Counted from the first letter of the stretch, positions 46,680 through 55,183 are shown. The stretch: DNA of 64,000 bases from Chloroflexota bacterium (GCA_958295775.1 CATQHC010000009.1:902630-966629); one strand, 5' to 3'. Program-made: numbers and translations. The notes: generated by a model not told the origin, from the sequence alone.

Positions 46680-47900
46680 TTATACGAGGTATGCCTCGAT
46701 ATTCTCAACCGTTTCGGCAGGTGGCAGCACTTGGGTGGCAAAGCCAAAGCCCTGTTCATCGTCAAAGTACTCGAGTTGCGCCGCTTCCGCGAGCGTAGCG
46801 ACGCTCTGCACCACTTCACCATCCACCAAGAATACGAATTTTCCTGAATGGGTCTTGAGCAGCTCGTCACGCATTTCGAGGTATACGCGCGCCTGTGCGC
46901 GGGCAGCTTCGAGAATAGCTGCCGCTTTGGCATGGGTAAAGTCAGACTGCGGCCTCGTCTCGAATTGGAGACCGAAAGACTCCGGTGTTTCGCCCAGGAT
47001 TTCAATCTCATCGAGCTGCGTTGTGCCAAGGCCGGCCGCGGCAGCAAGCTTGATATGGTTTTCGGCAATGAAGAAGGGCGGAGTACCAAAATCGGCCTGC
47101 GGGTCGAAGCCCATCACCTGCATGCCAACGGCGTCCGTAGCGATAGAATTGGCGCCTGCCATCACGAGCCCGGCCTCTTTCGGTTCGCCGCTCATCCCAT
47201 GATTCGTGCCCACGATGCCGTCGATGACCTGGAACGATTGCGGAAAGGCCTGGTTCACCGTGACGAACACCCGCATCAGACGGTGGGCGTTTTGGTGCAT
47301 GAACCCCCGATTGCCTGCGCCGTAATGCGCGCGCGGCAGCAGGCCAAACATGTTCTTCGTCGATAGCGTGAAGCCCGCGGTCTGGTGGCACTTGAGCTTT
47401 GCTAAAGAAACGTACGTATCGGCTTCCGCGATTTCGCGGCGCACCCAAAGATAGCGCAACATCACGCCGCCGGGCACGGGCACCTTCACAAACTCTCCTT
47501 CGTTACAGTCCAAAAGGGTCAGATCGTACTGTCTTGCCAGCGCAGTTGCCCCCATGAAGTTGAAGATGTCTTCTTGCGTGCGGTGCCCGTGCTGGATGTC
47601 CAGCCCGTCGCCGTAGTAGATCGTCGCGCTGGGGTTTGCCTCCCGAATCAGCTTGACGGCGGCGGCGCAGACGGCAGGTTCTGTATTGTGCGCGTGCCGC
47701 CCTTTGTGCATGCGTACGTCATCATTGCTGGCTCTGAACATTATGCCCACGTAATTGGGCTTGACCATGATGCTCTTCGCGTTCCGCACCGCCTGTGGCA
47801 TGCCGCCGATAGCCGCTACCGCTCGTGCAACCGCCGCATCCACTTCCGCTTGACTGGCGCTTACCGCACAGCGTTCAATCGCGACTCTTGGTTTGGACAT
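46680..47900 (-). CDS. DUF362 domain protein
   Basis: 406 aa. DUF362 core with SIMVKPNYVG, SLAKLKCHQTAGFTLSTKN and GIVGTNHGMSG..., a family of unknown function sometimes fused to ferredoxin domains; no Cys-rich Fe-S motif is present here. ATG 47900 has AGGAGG 9 nt upstream; the frame extends further to 47993 but this start is much better supported. A C-terminal region from about 300 has no assigned fold. Stands alone. Confidence 0.82.
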   Translation of the reverse strand: MSKPRVAIERCAVSASQAEVDAAVARAVAAIGGMPQAVRNAKSIMVKPNYVGIMFRASNDDVRMHKGRHAHNTEPAVCAAAVKLIREANPSATIYYGDGLDIQHGHRTQEDIFNFMGATALARQYDLTLLDCNEGEFVKVPVPGGVMLRYLWVRREIAEADTYVSLAKLKCHQTAGFTLSTKNMFGLLPRAHYGAGNRGFMHQNAHRLMRVFVTVNQAFPQSFQVIDGIVGTNHGMSGEPKEAGLVMAGANSIATDAVGMQVMGFDPQADFGTPPFFIAENHIKLAAAAGLGTTQLDEIEILGETPESFGLQFETRPQSDFTHAKAAAILEAARAQARVYLEMRDELLKTHSGKFVFLVDGEVVQSVATLAEAAQLEYFDDEQGFGFATQVLPPAETVENIEAYLV

Positions 47901-48252
47901 AGCATGCTGCCTCCTGAAGGAAAGGGAACTCTCTGTCATTATATAGTCATTGGCGCGTTGGGCCTTGCTACCGAGCCCTGGAGCAATCCTCATTCCCTGA
48001 GCGTGACCGCCGCGTGCACTTTTTCTCTGGTTGCATGCATTCTCCTCCGGTAGCGTGCTCCTTCCTCCACTAGCGTGCTGGTTTCTCCGCTAGCGTAGGT
48101 TTGCAACCTGCGCCGGGGATGGGAGGGGCTCAAACCCTCGCGCTCCAATGGCTAAAGACCTTTAAAAACAGAATCGCCGCAAGGGGGTGGCAAACTCCAC
48201 AATGACGTGGTGAAATAGTGTTGAACCCGGCGTCCAGGAAGGGGATCGAGGC
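47901..48252. other. Intergenic stretch with a repeat
   Basis: No gene. Contains the repeat at 48043-48114. Confidence 0.45.
48043..48114. repeat. Reiterated CTAGCGT units ending in a palindrome
   Basis: Three approximate units (CTCCGGTAGCGTGCT, CTCCACTAGCGTGCT, CTCCGCTAGCGTAGG) about 20 bp apart, the last continuing into the dispersed palindrome TAGCGTAGGTTTGCAACCTG. Confidence 0.55.
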
Positions 48253-48873
48253 ATGAAAGACAAACGGCCGTTACTTGGGCCGGTTCTGCTGTGGCTGCTC
48301 GTGCTTGCGGGCTGCAATTTCATGGGCGTGTCCGCACCTGAGTCGCAACGGCCGGTACTGGACTATAGCTGGGTGGCGACGACACCCTGGGCAGAACTGG
48401 CCGGGCACTACGACCGTGCCAACGTCTTTATCGCCAAGAATTACTACGAACGCCAAAAGGGGTACGCCAGCGGGGAGATTCCGCCTCCGCCTCACCTTCG
48501 CTCCGATGCCTACACCAGTCACCCGCTCGCCTATTACACCTTGAAGAGAGAGCCCCGGGTTCGAGCGCCGGCAGAGCCAAGCACTGCCTCAGCAACTTCA
48601 GAATCAAGCGCCGCACCGGCACAAGACCCGGCGGCGCGGCACTTCGCGCGCGGCCTTACGTATTACGATCTCGGCGACTTCGATAGCGCAATTAAAGAGT
48701 TCAGCCGCGCAATTCAACTCAACGAACGCCACGCCCGCGCCTTCGCCTTCCGCGCGCTCTCCTATAGCTACACCGGTAGCGCCGCCAGAGCGCAGTCAGA
48801 CCTGCAGAACGCGATCCGCCTCAAGGCGGACCCCAAGCTGATTGCCGAGGTGCGGCGGGGGCTGGGGCAGTGA
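48253..48873 (+). CDS. TPR-containing lipoprotein
   Basis: 206 aa. Lipoprotein signal ending LAGC (about residue 21), a middle low-complexity Ala/Ser/Pro stretch, and two to three TPR-like helical repeats at the C-terminus (ARHFARGLTYYDLGDFDSAI, KEFSRAIQLNERHARAFAFR). Envelope-anchored protein for protein-protein contacts. GGAAGGGGATCGAGGC precedes ATG 48253. No operon partner. Exact function unknown. Confidence 0.8.
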   Translation: MKDKRPLLGPVLLWLLVLAGCNFMGVSAPESQRPVLDYSWVATTPWAELAGHYDRANVFIAKNYYERQKGYASGEIPPPPHLRSDAYTSHPLAYYTLKREPRVRAPAEPSTASATSESSAAPAQDPAARHFARGLTYYDLGDFDSAIKEFSRAIQLNERHARAFAFRALSYSYTGSAARAQSDLQNAIRLKADPKLIAEVRRGLGQ

Positions 48874-48966
48874 CCCTTATTCCTAGAGCCGCCGGAAACC
48901 CTCGGCAAGGCTGCTCGTCTTGGGGGACACCCACAAACTTCGCCGTTAGACCTTCACGACCATTCA

Positions 48967-48995
48967 CGGTTCGATAGGCTCACCGCGAACGGTCG
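48967..48995. repeat. Diverged copy of the GACAGGCTCA-type palindrome
   Basis: CGGTTCGATAGGCTCACCGCGAACGG is related to the palindrome at 4786-4818. Confidence 0.4.
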
Positions 48996-49116
48996 TGGGT
49001 TATTCACCATGACGACAAGGCTGGCAAACGCTTCGCGCGAAAGCCATGCCGGAGAGGATTCGCGAAACAGCGCGGCGCGCTGCCGGGCCAATAATACGTA
49101 GTCAAGGAAGTAACGC

Positions 49117-50430
49117 TCAGGCTACCAGCGCGCCCAATGCCTCGAGCGCGGCACGCTCCTTGGCGTAGATTTCCAGGATGCGTTCTTTCAGTCCGGCGCG
49201 GAGGCTGGCGCTCTCTGCGTCAGAGAGCGGGAAGTCTTTGCTAATGGACTGCTCCAGCGCGGTAAGTTGCGTCCAGATACCTTCCAATTCCTCAGTTACC
49301 GCGGGGGCCCGGCCTAAGAAGAGTTCCTCCCGGCGGGCAAGCAGTTCCTTGGCCTCACGGAAGGGCGCCACGTCATTGGGCAACGCCGCATCGGCCAAGT
49401 CGCTCCAAAGCCGACCGAGTTCAGCGTACATCTCCGCCAACGGCACATATGCGTCGTCCTTCAAAGCCGCTGCCGCCTCGCGGAAGAACTCGGCATAGAG
49501 CGGGCGCATTAAGCCGCTGCCGGTATGGTAGTGCTCGACAAAGTCGTACACCGAGCGCAACCCCTGCAACAGGCGGTGCCCGGGTGGGAAGACCTGCTCC
49601 CAGCTATCCTTGCCTTTGCTGCCGTGGATGCGGTCCGCCCAGGTCTTGAAGGCCTCCAGGGTAAAGTTCTTCATGCGCTGGTTCAGCAGTCCGTCGTGGC
49701 ACGCCGTGATGCCCGCCTGCACTGCGTCGCGCAGATCGGCTTCCTGCTGCGGAGCAGCCACGGTCATGACGCGATTCTTCTGCTTCTTGATGCGCGCGCG
49801 GGCTTCCGCCAGATCATTTAGCGTAATTGTGATCGGCTGATCGGTGAGATCGCCAATCAGTGCCTCGCCGTCCGTCATGCTATAGACCGTCACCACGTGA
49901 TAGCCGCCGCCTTCCATGCCCGCCGGCGCGCCCCGATACGGCAAGAGTCCCATATCCACCCAGGCGATGGCGCAGCCGGTCGCGTCAACCGCATCGGCCA
50001 AGAGCGTGGCGGCCTTCTTCTTGGCGCCGGATTCGTGGACGGTCGGCGTGACGCCAAAGCGCGGGCAAGCGTTCTTCAGATACACGTCGCCTTCATGCCA
50101 GCTATGCCGACCGGCAACGTAGAAGCTGGCAAAATCCTCGGCAGCGTAGTAGAAGTGAAACACCCCGGCGCCAACGCCGCCGGCAATGCCGAAGACCATG
50201 GCCTCGGTAAAGGGTTCGCCTGTTTGCGGATTGGTCACGCCGGCGTGGGCCAACGCCGTGCGCAGGGCCGTTGTTTCAGGGTGAACACCGGGAAAATGCG
50301 GAGAATCTTGCATAGAGTCCTCGCCTTTTGTGCGGGTTGCAAGTACGTGGCGGCGAGCCGTGGTGTAGCTTTCGCCGGTCTTTGCCATGCAGGCGCGGAC
50401 GCGTTGCTTGAAGTGCTTTTGCTGCGACAT
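49117..50430 (-). CDS. BtrH N-terminal domain/DUF4872-like protein
   Basis: 437 aa. From about residue 45 to 400 it matches the BtrH_N + DUF4872 arrangement (GGVGAGVFHFYYA, GGGYHVVTVYSMTDGEALIGD), a fold seen in butirosin-type peptide-transfer proteins and many undefined hydrolases. The first 33 residues (KQRVRACMAKTGESYTTARR) form a basic, DNA-binding-like helix seen on other bacterial proteins. GAAGAGG is 11 nt upstream of ATG 50430. No signal. Solitary gene. Enzymatic role not known. Confidence 0.7.
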   Translation of the reverse strand: MSQQKHFKQRVRACMAKTGESYTTARRHVLATRTKGEDSMQDSPHFPGVHPETTALRTALAHAGVTNPQTGEPFTEAMVFGIAGGVGAGVFHFYYAAEDFASFYVAGRHSWHEGDVYLKNACPRFGVTPTVHESGAKKKAATLLADAVDATGCAIAWVDMGLLPYRGAPAGMEGGGYHVVTVYSMTDGEALIGDLTDQPITITLNDLAEARARIKKQKNRVMTVAAPQQEADLRDAVQAGITACHDGLLNQRMKNFTLEAFKTWADRIHGSKGKDSWEQVFPPGHRLLQGLRSVYDFVEHYHTGSGLMRPLYAEFFREAAAALKDDAYVPLAEMYAELGRLWSDLADAALPNDVAPFREAKELLARREELFLGRAPAVTEELEGIWTQLTALEQSISKDFPLSDAESASLRAGLKERILEIYAKERAALEALGALVA

Positions 50431-50542
50431 AATCGCTGAAACCTCTTCTCAAGTGGAGAGCAGCCAGTGCCCTGCGCGCTCAGGCTTCTCCCTATTGAGA
50501 AACGTCCCAACGATATCGCAATCCAAGACTGCAGCCCCTAGA

Positions 50543-50562
50543 GTGCAGCTCTAAAGCTGCAC
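50543..50562. repeat. GTGCAGCT...AGCTGCAC palindrome
   Basis: Perfect 8-bp arms around CTAA. It resembles another common intergenic palindrome and lacks a U tract, so it is not called a terminator. Confidence 0.4.
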
Positions 50563-50947
50563 CTTCTAGAACGGCTACCATGGTTCCCGATGACACCAAT
50601 CCCCTTTGCTCTCGCCACCGCCGGCTAGCGCAGGTAGCCGGTCAGAGAGTCCGGCGCAGGACTCGCCAGATTCGATACTAGCGCAGCGCGAGACCTGAAA
50701 CAACCGACAGACAGACGTTTCTTCTCGGAACTACAATCAGTCCGCGTCTGGGATCGAGATGAACTGGGCCTAATCCAAGTAAGCCTGCCTCACCACCAGC
50801 CGTGATTACTCTAAGGTATTCAAGTCTGGTTTCGCTACTTGCCTTCATGGGCGAGAAATCCCTTGCTCCGAAAATCGACAGCGAAGGGCACAGTGCTATT
50901 TCGCCTTTGCAAAGATCGCTCCCGCCCTGTGGCTTGCGCATTGCCTG

Positions 50948-50953
50948 TATAAT
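50948..50953 (+). promoter_or_regulatory. Candidate -10 box for the PIN pair
   Basis: Perfect TATAAT 33 bp before the ATG at 50986. No convincing -35 was found at normal spacing. GGAGG (50976-50980) follows 5 nt before ATG. Confidence 0.4.
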
Positions 50954-50985
50954 GGCTTCATAAGTAGCACACGACGGAGGCCAAA

Positions 50986-51267
50986 ATGGACGTCAGAGAA
51001 GCAGTACAATCAGCGAAACAACACCTCTTGGAGTTATTTGATACCGAGCCGATCAGCTATGTTGGTCTTGAGGAAGTCGACTTTGATGACAAGTATGAGG
51101 AGTGGAATATCACAATCAGTTTTACCCGTGTCTGGGAAACGACGCCGCTGACGACAGCAATCAGCGGGAAGCCCCCAGAGAATCGTAATTACAAGGTCTT
51201 TCGGATCAGCGATCAAGATGGGCGAGTTAAGTCTGTCAAGGACCGTATTCTCATTGAGTCTGAGTGA
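50986..51267 (+). CDS. Small hypothetical protein, partner of PIN gene
   Basis: 93 aa, acidic, with no recognised domain (EEVDFDDKYEEWNITISFTR). Excellent ribosome-binding site GGAGG-5-ATG. It ends 4 bp before the PIN-domain gene. By position it could be the antitoxin, but it lacks a known DNA-binding fold, so this is only contextual. Confidence 0.6.
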   Translation: MDVREAVQSAKQHLLELFDTEPISYVGLEEVDFDDKYEEWNITISFTRVWETTPLTTAISGKPPENRNYKVFRISDQDGRVKSVKDRILIESE

Positions 51268-51271
51268 CCGA

Positions 51272-51736
51272 ATGCCGATTTCGGGATGTTTCATCGATTC
51301 AAGCCTTCTTCTGCTACTTGTAGTGGGCAGGTCCAGTAGGGAAATCATCGCTAAGCATAGACGGTTGCGAAAAGAGTACTCAGCAGAAGATTTCGATATC
51401 CTGCTTGGTCTACTTGAACGGGTTGACCAAGTATGCGTAACCCCGCATACGCTCACGGAGACCTCAAATCTTCTTGCGCAACATGGAGAACCTGAACGTT
51501 CCCGCCTATTTGATCAACTTAGGCATTTGATCCATGAAAGCAAGGAAGTGGCCGTTAAGGGTACCAATGCTTCCAATAGCCGCGCGTTCAAGCGACTGGG
51601 GATCACAGATTCTGCACTCTTGGAAGTCGTTACGGAAGAGACCCCACTGTTAACTGTGGATTTCGACTTGTACCAAGAGGCGGTGATGAAAGGGCCAAGT
51701 GCTGCGGTGAATTTCACTCGTTACCGGAAGCTATAA
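51272..51736 (+). CDS. PIN-domain-like protein
   Basis: 154 aa from ATG 51272, 4 bp after the preceding stop. PIN-like acidic positions appear in GCFIDSSLLLLLVVG (Asp near residue 8), LTETSNLL, GITDSALLEVV and LLTVDFDLYQEA. This spacing fits the PIN ribonuclease fold, so a toxin or RNA-processing nuclease is probable. An in-frame GTG/TTG-type start upstream (51218) would overlap the first gene and is less likely. Confidence 0.7.
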   Translation: MPISGCFIDSSLLLLLVVGRSSREIIAKHRRLRKEYSAEDFDILLGLLERVDQVCVTPHTLTETSNLLAQHGEPERSRLFDQLRHLIHESKEVAVKGTNASNSRAFKRLGITDSALLEVVTEETPLLTVDFDLYQEAVMKGPSAAVNFTRYRKL

Positions 51737-51898
51737 TCAGCCGTTGGCTCTTTCACCAACTAAAGGCAATTTCGCCTCGATGCTTCTGGCGTTGTCGGTA
51801 AAGTGTCGAAATTCTTCCGGCTTGAGGGGACAGTCGAATGCGGAAAATTCGTGGTAGGAGAGCCACTCTCCCTTAAGGACTCGCAATCAGCGGCTTGT

Positions 51899-52591
51899 TC
51901 AAAACAAGCTCAGTTGATCGGTGTTGGCTTCTTCAGTATCGGGTGCGGCATCCGCAGAGTCAGCCTCTTGCCGGTCGAAATGTCCTTGCGCTTGCAACTC
52001 CTTGAGGCGCTTCGCAATAGCCGGCAGCTTCTGAATGTCTTCGAAGAGCATCTGCTTGATGGCGGGAGAGCGCAGGCCGGCGGCGGGATGGTAGAAGGGC
52101 ACGTAGGCGCGGCCGTCGGCGAATTTCGGCTCGCCGTGCACGGCGGATATCTTGGCGCCGGAGAAGAAACGCGCCAGTGAAAATCGGCCGAGCGTGATGA
52201 CGATGCGGGGGTCAATGGCGGCAAGCTGGCGGTCTAGATACTCGTTGCAGGCGGCGATTTCGTCTGGCTGCGGATCGCGGTTGCCGGGCGGACGGCACTT
52301 GACGACGTTGGTGATGAACACCTGCTCGCGATGCAAGCCGACCGCGGCGAGCATCTCCTCCAGGAGCTTTCCAGCCGGACCTACGAAAGGCCGCCCCTGC
52401 TGGTCTTCATTGAAGCCCGGCCCCTCGCCGATGAGCATGATGCCACTCTTGAGCGCGCCCTCGCCCGGCACGGCCTTGGTGCGCTTTTCGCAGAGACGAC
52501 ACGCCGAGCACCGCCGCACCTCGGCGCCGATGTCTTCCAATACTTGCTCAGGGGTCTGCTCCGCCACCAGAGAACTCCGCAGCGACTTCAC
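51899..52591 (-). CDS. Family 4 uracil-DNA glycosylase
   Basis: Removes uracil from DNA. An iron-sulfur enzyme: Cys pair CRLC (residues 31, 34) and Cys near 99 and 115, spaced as in the thermophilic family-4 enzymes (16 residues between the last two). The active-site loop is GEGPGFNEDQQGRPFVG, and the C-terminal His motif is in FYHPAAGLR. 230 aa. No operon partner; the next gene downstream is on the same strand but at a distance. Confidence 0.93.
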   Translation of the reverse strand: MKSLRSSLVAEQTPEQVLEDIGAEVRRCSACRLCEKRTKAVPGEGALKSGIMLIGEGPGFNEDQQGRPFVGPAGKLLEEMLAAVGLHREQVFITNVVKCRPPGNRDPQPDEIAACNEYLDRQLAAIDPRIVITLGRFSLARFFSGAKISAVHGEPKFADGRAYVPFYHPAAGLRSPAIKQMLFEDIQKLPAIAKRLKELQAQGHFDRQEADSADAAPDTEEANTDQLSLF

Positions 52592-52698
52592 GCGATTGTA
52601 GGGACAGTCTGCACCTACAGTACAGAATCAGGCCAACGATGGGCAAGAATGAAGGAAAAAGAGGTTATAGTAGCGGCCAAGAATCGCACGGTGGGCCC

Positions 52699-54051
52699 CT
52701 AGTCAACAACCCCACCTAAGCATTGATACTGATAGCTCTCGCTAAGTAGGACCCATTCCCTCAGATCGTCGTTGAACCACGCCCACATGAGGTTATTTAA
52801 TGAACGCTCCACGCCGTTGGGGCTTCGCTTGCCGTAGCGGCCGTAGCGGTCATACCACCATGAGGCTTGCAGTCGGAACGCGTCCACCTCCTCCTGGAGG
52901 CACTCCGCGGCAGTGGCTTGGGGCCGCCCTCCTCTGTACCGATGCGACTCGACGTGATAGGTTTCGTGAATAAGCACCACAGCCAGCACTTGCCGGCTGT
53001 AACCTCTCAGGGACTCGCTAATGGTGATGCGGTTGCGAGAGGGAGAGTAGACGCCCCATCCTTTTACCCGCCCAAATACCACCTCGGTACCGGCTTCAAC
53101 CACCACATCTACCGCCGCCTCGCCGAGTTCGGATTGGCCCTGCATTGCCGTCACGTACGCCTGCGCCAGGTCGGGATCGATATACGGCCCCGCTCCAACC
53201 TCGTTGCACTCATCCCTCCAGTAGGAGTCCATCCAAACATACTTAAGATTGTCAGCAACTAGCCAGCTCAGATCATTGTTGGCCCATTGCTCCAATTGGG
53301 TAGGATTCCGCTTGCCGTTCGCGCCAAATGCTTCCAGCCAATACTGGGCGCCGAATCCCTCTCTGACGCCTTGTCTAAGCATGCACTCTTCCCAGGATTG
53401 CGCAGGGCCATCTTCAACCTCGAGCATTAGCGCCATCGTCGGCCAAATCAGCACATAGGCGAGCGCCTCGTTGCTCTCATAGCGGTACTTTTCACTGACG
53501 GTAATGCGGCGCGGTGAGACCTCATATTGGGACCGAAATTCTCCTATGTTTCCAAACACTGCGCTCATCCCCAATTGAACGAATTTATCCGCGATTTTAT
53601 TCCCGGTCGGCGTATTGCGCATGACGTGATAGGCATGAGCAAGCGTTGGGTCAATCGTAGGTTGCGGCGCGACGGTAGGAGCCGGTGCAGGAGCCGGACC
53701 CGGTGTCGGTGGGGGCGTGTGAATGTGGTCGGCTTCCCACTCGAACCGCTCGGTGTTGAGGCGCTGGACGAGACCGTTGGGGCCGTTAATCCACGTGCGG
53801 TAGCCATCCGTGAACGCCGTCCAGTTATCTGCCTTGCGCCAGGCCATGAGGCCGCCGGTCGTGCGTTGATTACTATCGCCGATAGCGTTGTAGTATTCAT
53901 TCTCCAGGCACGCGCCTACAGTGTCGTGCCCGATAAGGTCACGTAGCGTTTTGAAACCCAGGCGAAACTCACAGTCTGCGGCATGCAAGTTTCCTCCACT
54001 CATAACCATGAGTATGACGCCCAGCGTAATTCCCGCTATTATTCGCCCCAC
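52699..54051 (-). CDS. Secreted putative zinc metallopeptidase, member 2
   Basis: 450 aa. Signal peptide (1-24), the shared Cys-containing domain (about 26-106, TLRDLIGHD, ADNWTAFTDGYRTW, RFEWE), a Pro-rich linker, then two related domains. The first (about 133-285) has lost the HExxH (IWPTM at 202-206). The second (about 291-450) keeps HETYH (362-366) and the CLQEEVDAFRLQASWWYDRYG block. The IDPxLAxAY starts of the two domains show internal duplication. Closest in plan to the 22.3-kb protein. Paralogous to the IS1595 passenger (56.5 kb) and the 57.7-kb protein. Confidence 0.78.
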   Translation of the reverse strand: MGRIIAGITLGVILMVMSGGNLHAADCEFRLGFKTLRDLIGHDTVGACLENEYYNAIGDSNQRTTGGLMAWRKADNWTAFTDGYRTWINGPNGLVQRLNTERFEWEADHIHTPPPTPGPAPAPAPTVAPQPTIDPTLAHAYHVMRNTPTGNKIADKFVQLGMSAVFGNIGEFRSQYEVSPRRITVSEKYRYESNEALAYVLIWPTMALMLEVEDGPAQSWEECMLRQGVREGFGAQYWLEAFGANGKRNPTQLEQWANNDLSWLVADNLKYVWMDSYWRDECNEVGAGPYIDPDLAQAYVTAMQGQSELGEAAVDVVVEAGTEVVFGRVKGWGVYSPSRNRITISESLRGYSRQVLAVVLIHETYHVESHRYRGGRPQATAAECLQEEVDAFRLQASWWYDRYGRYGKRSPNGVERSLNNLMWAWFNDDLREWVLLSESYQYQCLGGVVD

Positions 54052-54161
54052 TTCTCCTCACTCCCCTCTACTCAAAGCCAATGAGCTTGACTCCATGCCA
54101 TTCTTCTTTGATTGCTTGAGAAATTCACTCTATCCAAAAGAACATACCATATACTAGATTG

Positions 54162-54185
54162 CTAGTTCTCATATTCAAGAACTAG
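54162..54185. repeat. CTAGTTCT...AGAACTAG inverted repeat
   Basis: Perfect 8-bp arms with an 8-nt loop, about 110 bp before the start of the 52.7-kb metallopeptidase gene. It may be an operator; not proven. Confidence 0.4.
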
Positions 54186-54204
54186 TCTTGAGTAGAGAAT
54201 AAAT

Positions 54205-54242
54205 CAAAGCGCCCGCGCGATATCGCGCGATAGGATGCTTTG
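54205..54242 (-). terminator. Hairpin after the small-protein operon
   Basis: CAAAGC...GCTTTG outer arms and the 16-bp palindrome CGCGCGATATCGCGCG (54214-54229) form an imperfect stem; on the minus strand ATTTATTCTC follows. Fits termination for genes ending at 54318. Confidence 0.5.
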
Positions 54243-54317
54243 GCCCACGCTCACTTTGCTCGAGGAGGCCAAGGATCCGGGAGACCTAATAGGGGACTAT
54301 ATACGTGACTAGCCAGC

Positions 54318-54461
54318 TTAGACACCAACCCACGTCCACGTGACCGCCCGATCGCAGAGGCTGCAGCGGGTGAACAGGTCGCCCACGTCGAAGCGGTGCG
54401 TGTGCCCGCACTCCCCCTCGTAGACCCCTGGCAGCCGGCATAGCTCTCCGGTCTTAGCCAT
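54318..54461 (-). CDS. 47-residue zinc-ribbon-like protein
   Basis: Short gene below the usual length cut-off. Reading from ATG 54461: MAKTGELCRLPGVYEGECGH, then Asp/Gly-rich FDVGDLF, then CSLC and AVTWTWVGV, stop at 54318. The four zinc ligands C/H (CGH...CxxC) fit a small zinc ribbon, and the GDxF..C..C...W pattern is seen in small bacterial proteins of unknown function. AAAGGGTG lies upstream. It follows the 106-aa gene by 37 bp and is probably in the same operon. Confidence 0.7.
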   Translation of the reverse strand: MAKTGELCRLPGVYEGECGHTHRFDVGDLFTRCSLCDRAVTWTWVGV

Positions 54462-54498
54462 CGCAAAAACACCCTTTCAGGCATGAAACACAAGTTGC

Positions 54499-54819
54499 TC
54501 AACTAGTTGAAGGTGTCCGAAATGTGTTCCGAAACTCAAGAAAGCTCTCCAGAATCTCGATCACATCTTCAATGTGCTCACGGGGAACATCAGGGCGAAG
54601 GTGACCAGCGGGAATGTCCGGGTGAGCAGAAAGCGTCTCGTAATCTTGAAGCTGTCGCCGAAAATGCCTTGCAGTCTCTTTTATGGCTGCTTCATCCATA
54701 CAATGTTGAAAAGGCGGTTCGGGATCGCGATGCAGGCATGCGTCCAGAAGGATAGCAATCACCGCAGCGAGCATTTTGTTTGTTCTGATGCGATCACGCC
54801 TATCCTTTATGCCAAACAT
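54499..54819 (-). CDS. Hypothetical protein
   Basis: 106 aa. An N-terminal hydrophobic helix (KMLAAVIAILLDACL) is followed by a charged region with HIEDVIEILESFLEF near the C-terminus. No family recognised. ATG 54819 has AGAAGG upstream; the frame extends to 54897 but with a poor start. It begins 2 bp after the stop of the small membrane protein, so the genes are cotranscribed. Confidence 0.6.
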   Translation of the reverse strand: MFGIKDRRDRIRTNKMLAAVIAILLDACLHRDPEPPFQHCMDEAAIKETARHFRRQLQDYETLSAHPDIPAGHLRPDVPREHIEDVIEILESFLEFRNTFRTPSTS

Positions 54820-54821
54820 CA

Positions 54822-55019
54822 CTACCTTCTCCCTTCGAATAAAGAGACTACAATCAAAACCACGTTCGTCACTGCGATTACCGCAGCGACGAACCAAATC
54901 ACCAAGGCGAGCGTGGTGTTGAACGCCAGACCCACGCCAAAGCCGAGGTAGAAGAGGATGATTGCCGCCAGGAAAGCTGCAAGGTGTGTGGTGACCTTAA
55001 CCCTAAGCGCTTTCCTCAT
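54822..55019 (-). CDS. Small two-segment membrane protein
   Basis: 65 aa from ATG 55019: two hydrophobic segments, AAFLAAIILFYLGFGVGLAF and LALVIWFVAAVIAVTNVVLI, with a short loop and charged ends. No family recognised. First gene of a small operon with the next two. The IS1595-type insertion begins just 92 bp upstream, so the element may have separated the operon from an original promoter. Confidence 0.6.
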   Translation of the reverse strand: MRKALRVKVTTHLAAFLAAIILFYLGFGVGLAFNTTLALVIWFVAAVIAVTNVVLIVVSLFEGRR

Positions 55020-55102
55020 GGCAGCGCCCCCCACAGTACGCGCCACCAGCAGTAGAAGCACGACGGCCGCGTGGAGAAGAACGTGCAGCCGCAGCCAGTG
55101 CA

Positions 55103-55110
55103 GAAATAGA
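55103..55110. repeat. Target-site duplication, left copy
   Basis: GAAATAGA directly outside the left inverted repeat; the identical octamer at 57517-57524 lies outside the right one. Eight bp is the usual duplication length of IS1595-family elements. Confidence 0.9.
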
Positions 55111-55135
55111 GGGAATTACAAGATATAGGCTTGAC
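55111..55135 (+). repeat. Left terminal inverted repeat
   Basis: 25 bp, perfect reverse complement of 57492-57516; the inner end TTGAC is part of the transposase -35 box. Confidence 0.92.
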
Positions 55136-55159
55136 TACCTGTAGAGCGTTTGTTACAAT
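55131..55159 (+). promoter_or_regulatory. Transposase promoter in left end
   Basis: -35 TTGACT (55131-55136), 17-bp spacer, -10 TACAAT (55154-55159). The -35 is formed by the inner edge of the inverted repeat. The leader to the transposase is about 235 nt. Confidence 0.75.
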
Positions 55160-55183
55160 ATATTTAGGAGGTTGAGATATGCT

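Larger units (their letters stand above)
50431..50985. other. Gene-free stretch with small palindromes
   Basis: Short open frames exist, but none has convincing coding character. It contains a hairpin at 50543-50562 and the promoter of the next pair. Confidence 0.4.

Noticed and set aside
50678..50941. 87-codon minus-strand frame
   Set aside because: No ribosome-binding site and no family; it contains fairly regular hydrophobic stretches but nothing that lets me call it a gene.
54214..54229. Regulator operator (16-bp palindrome)
   Set aside because: It lies within a larger hairpin downstream of the small-gene operon and is better explained as part of a terminator.
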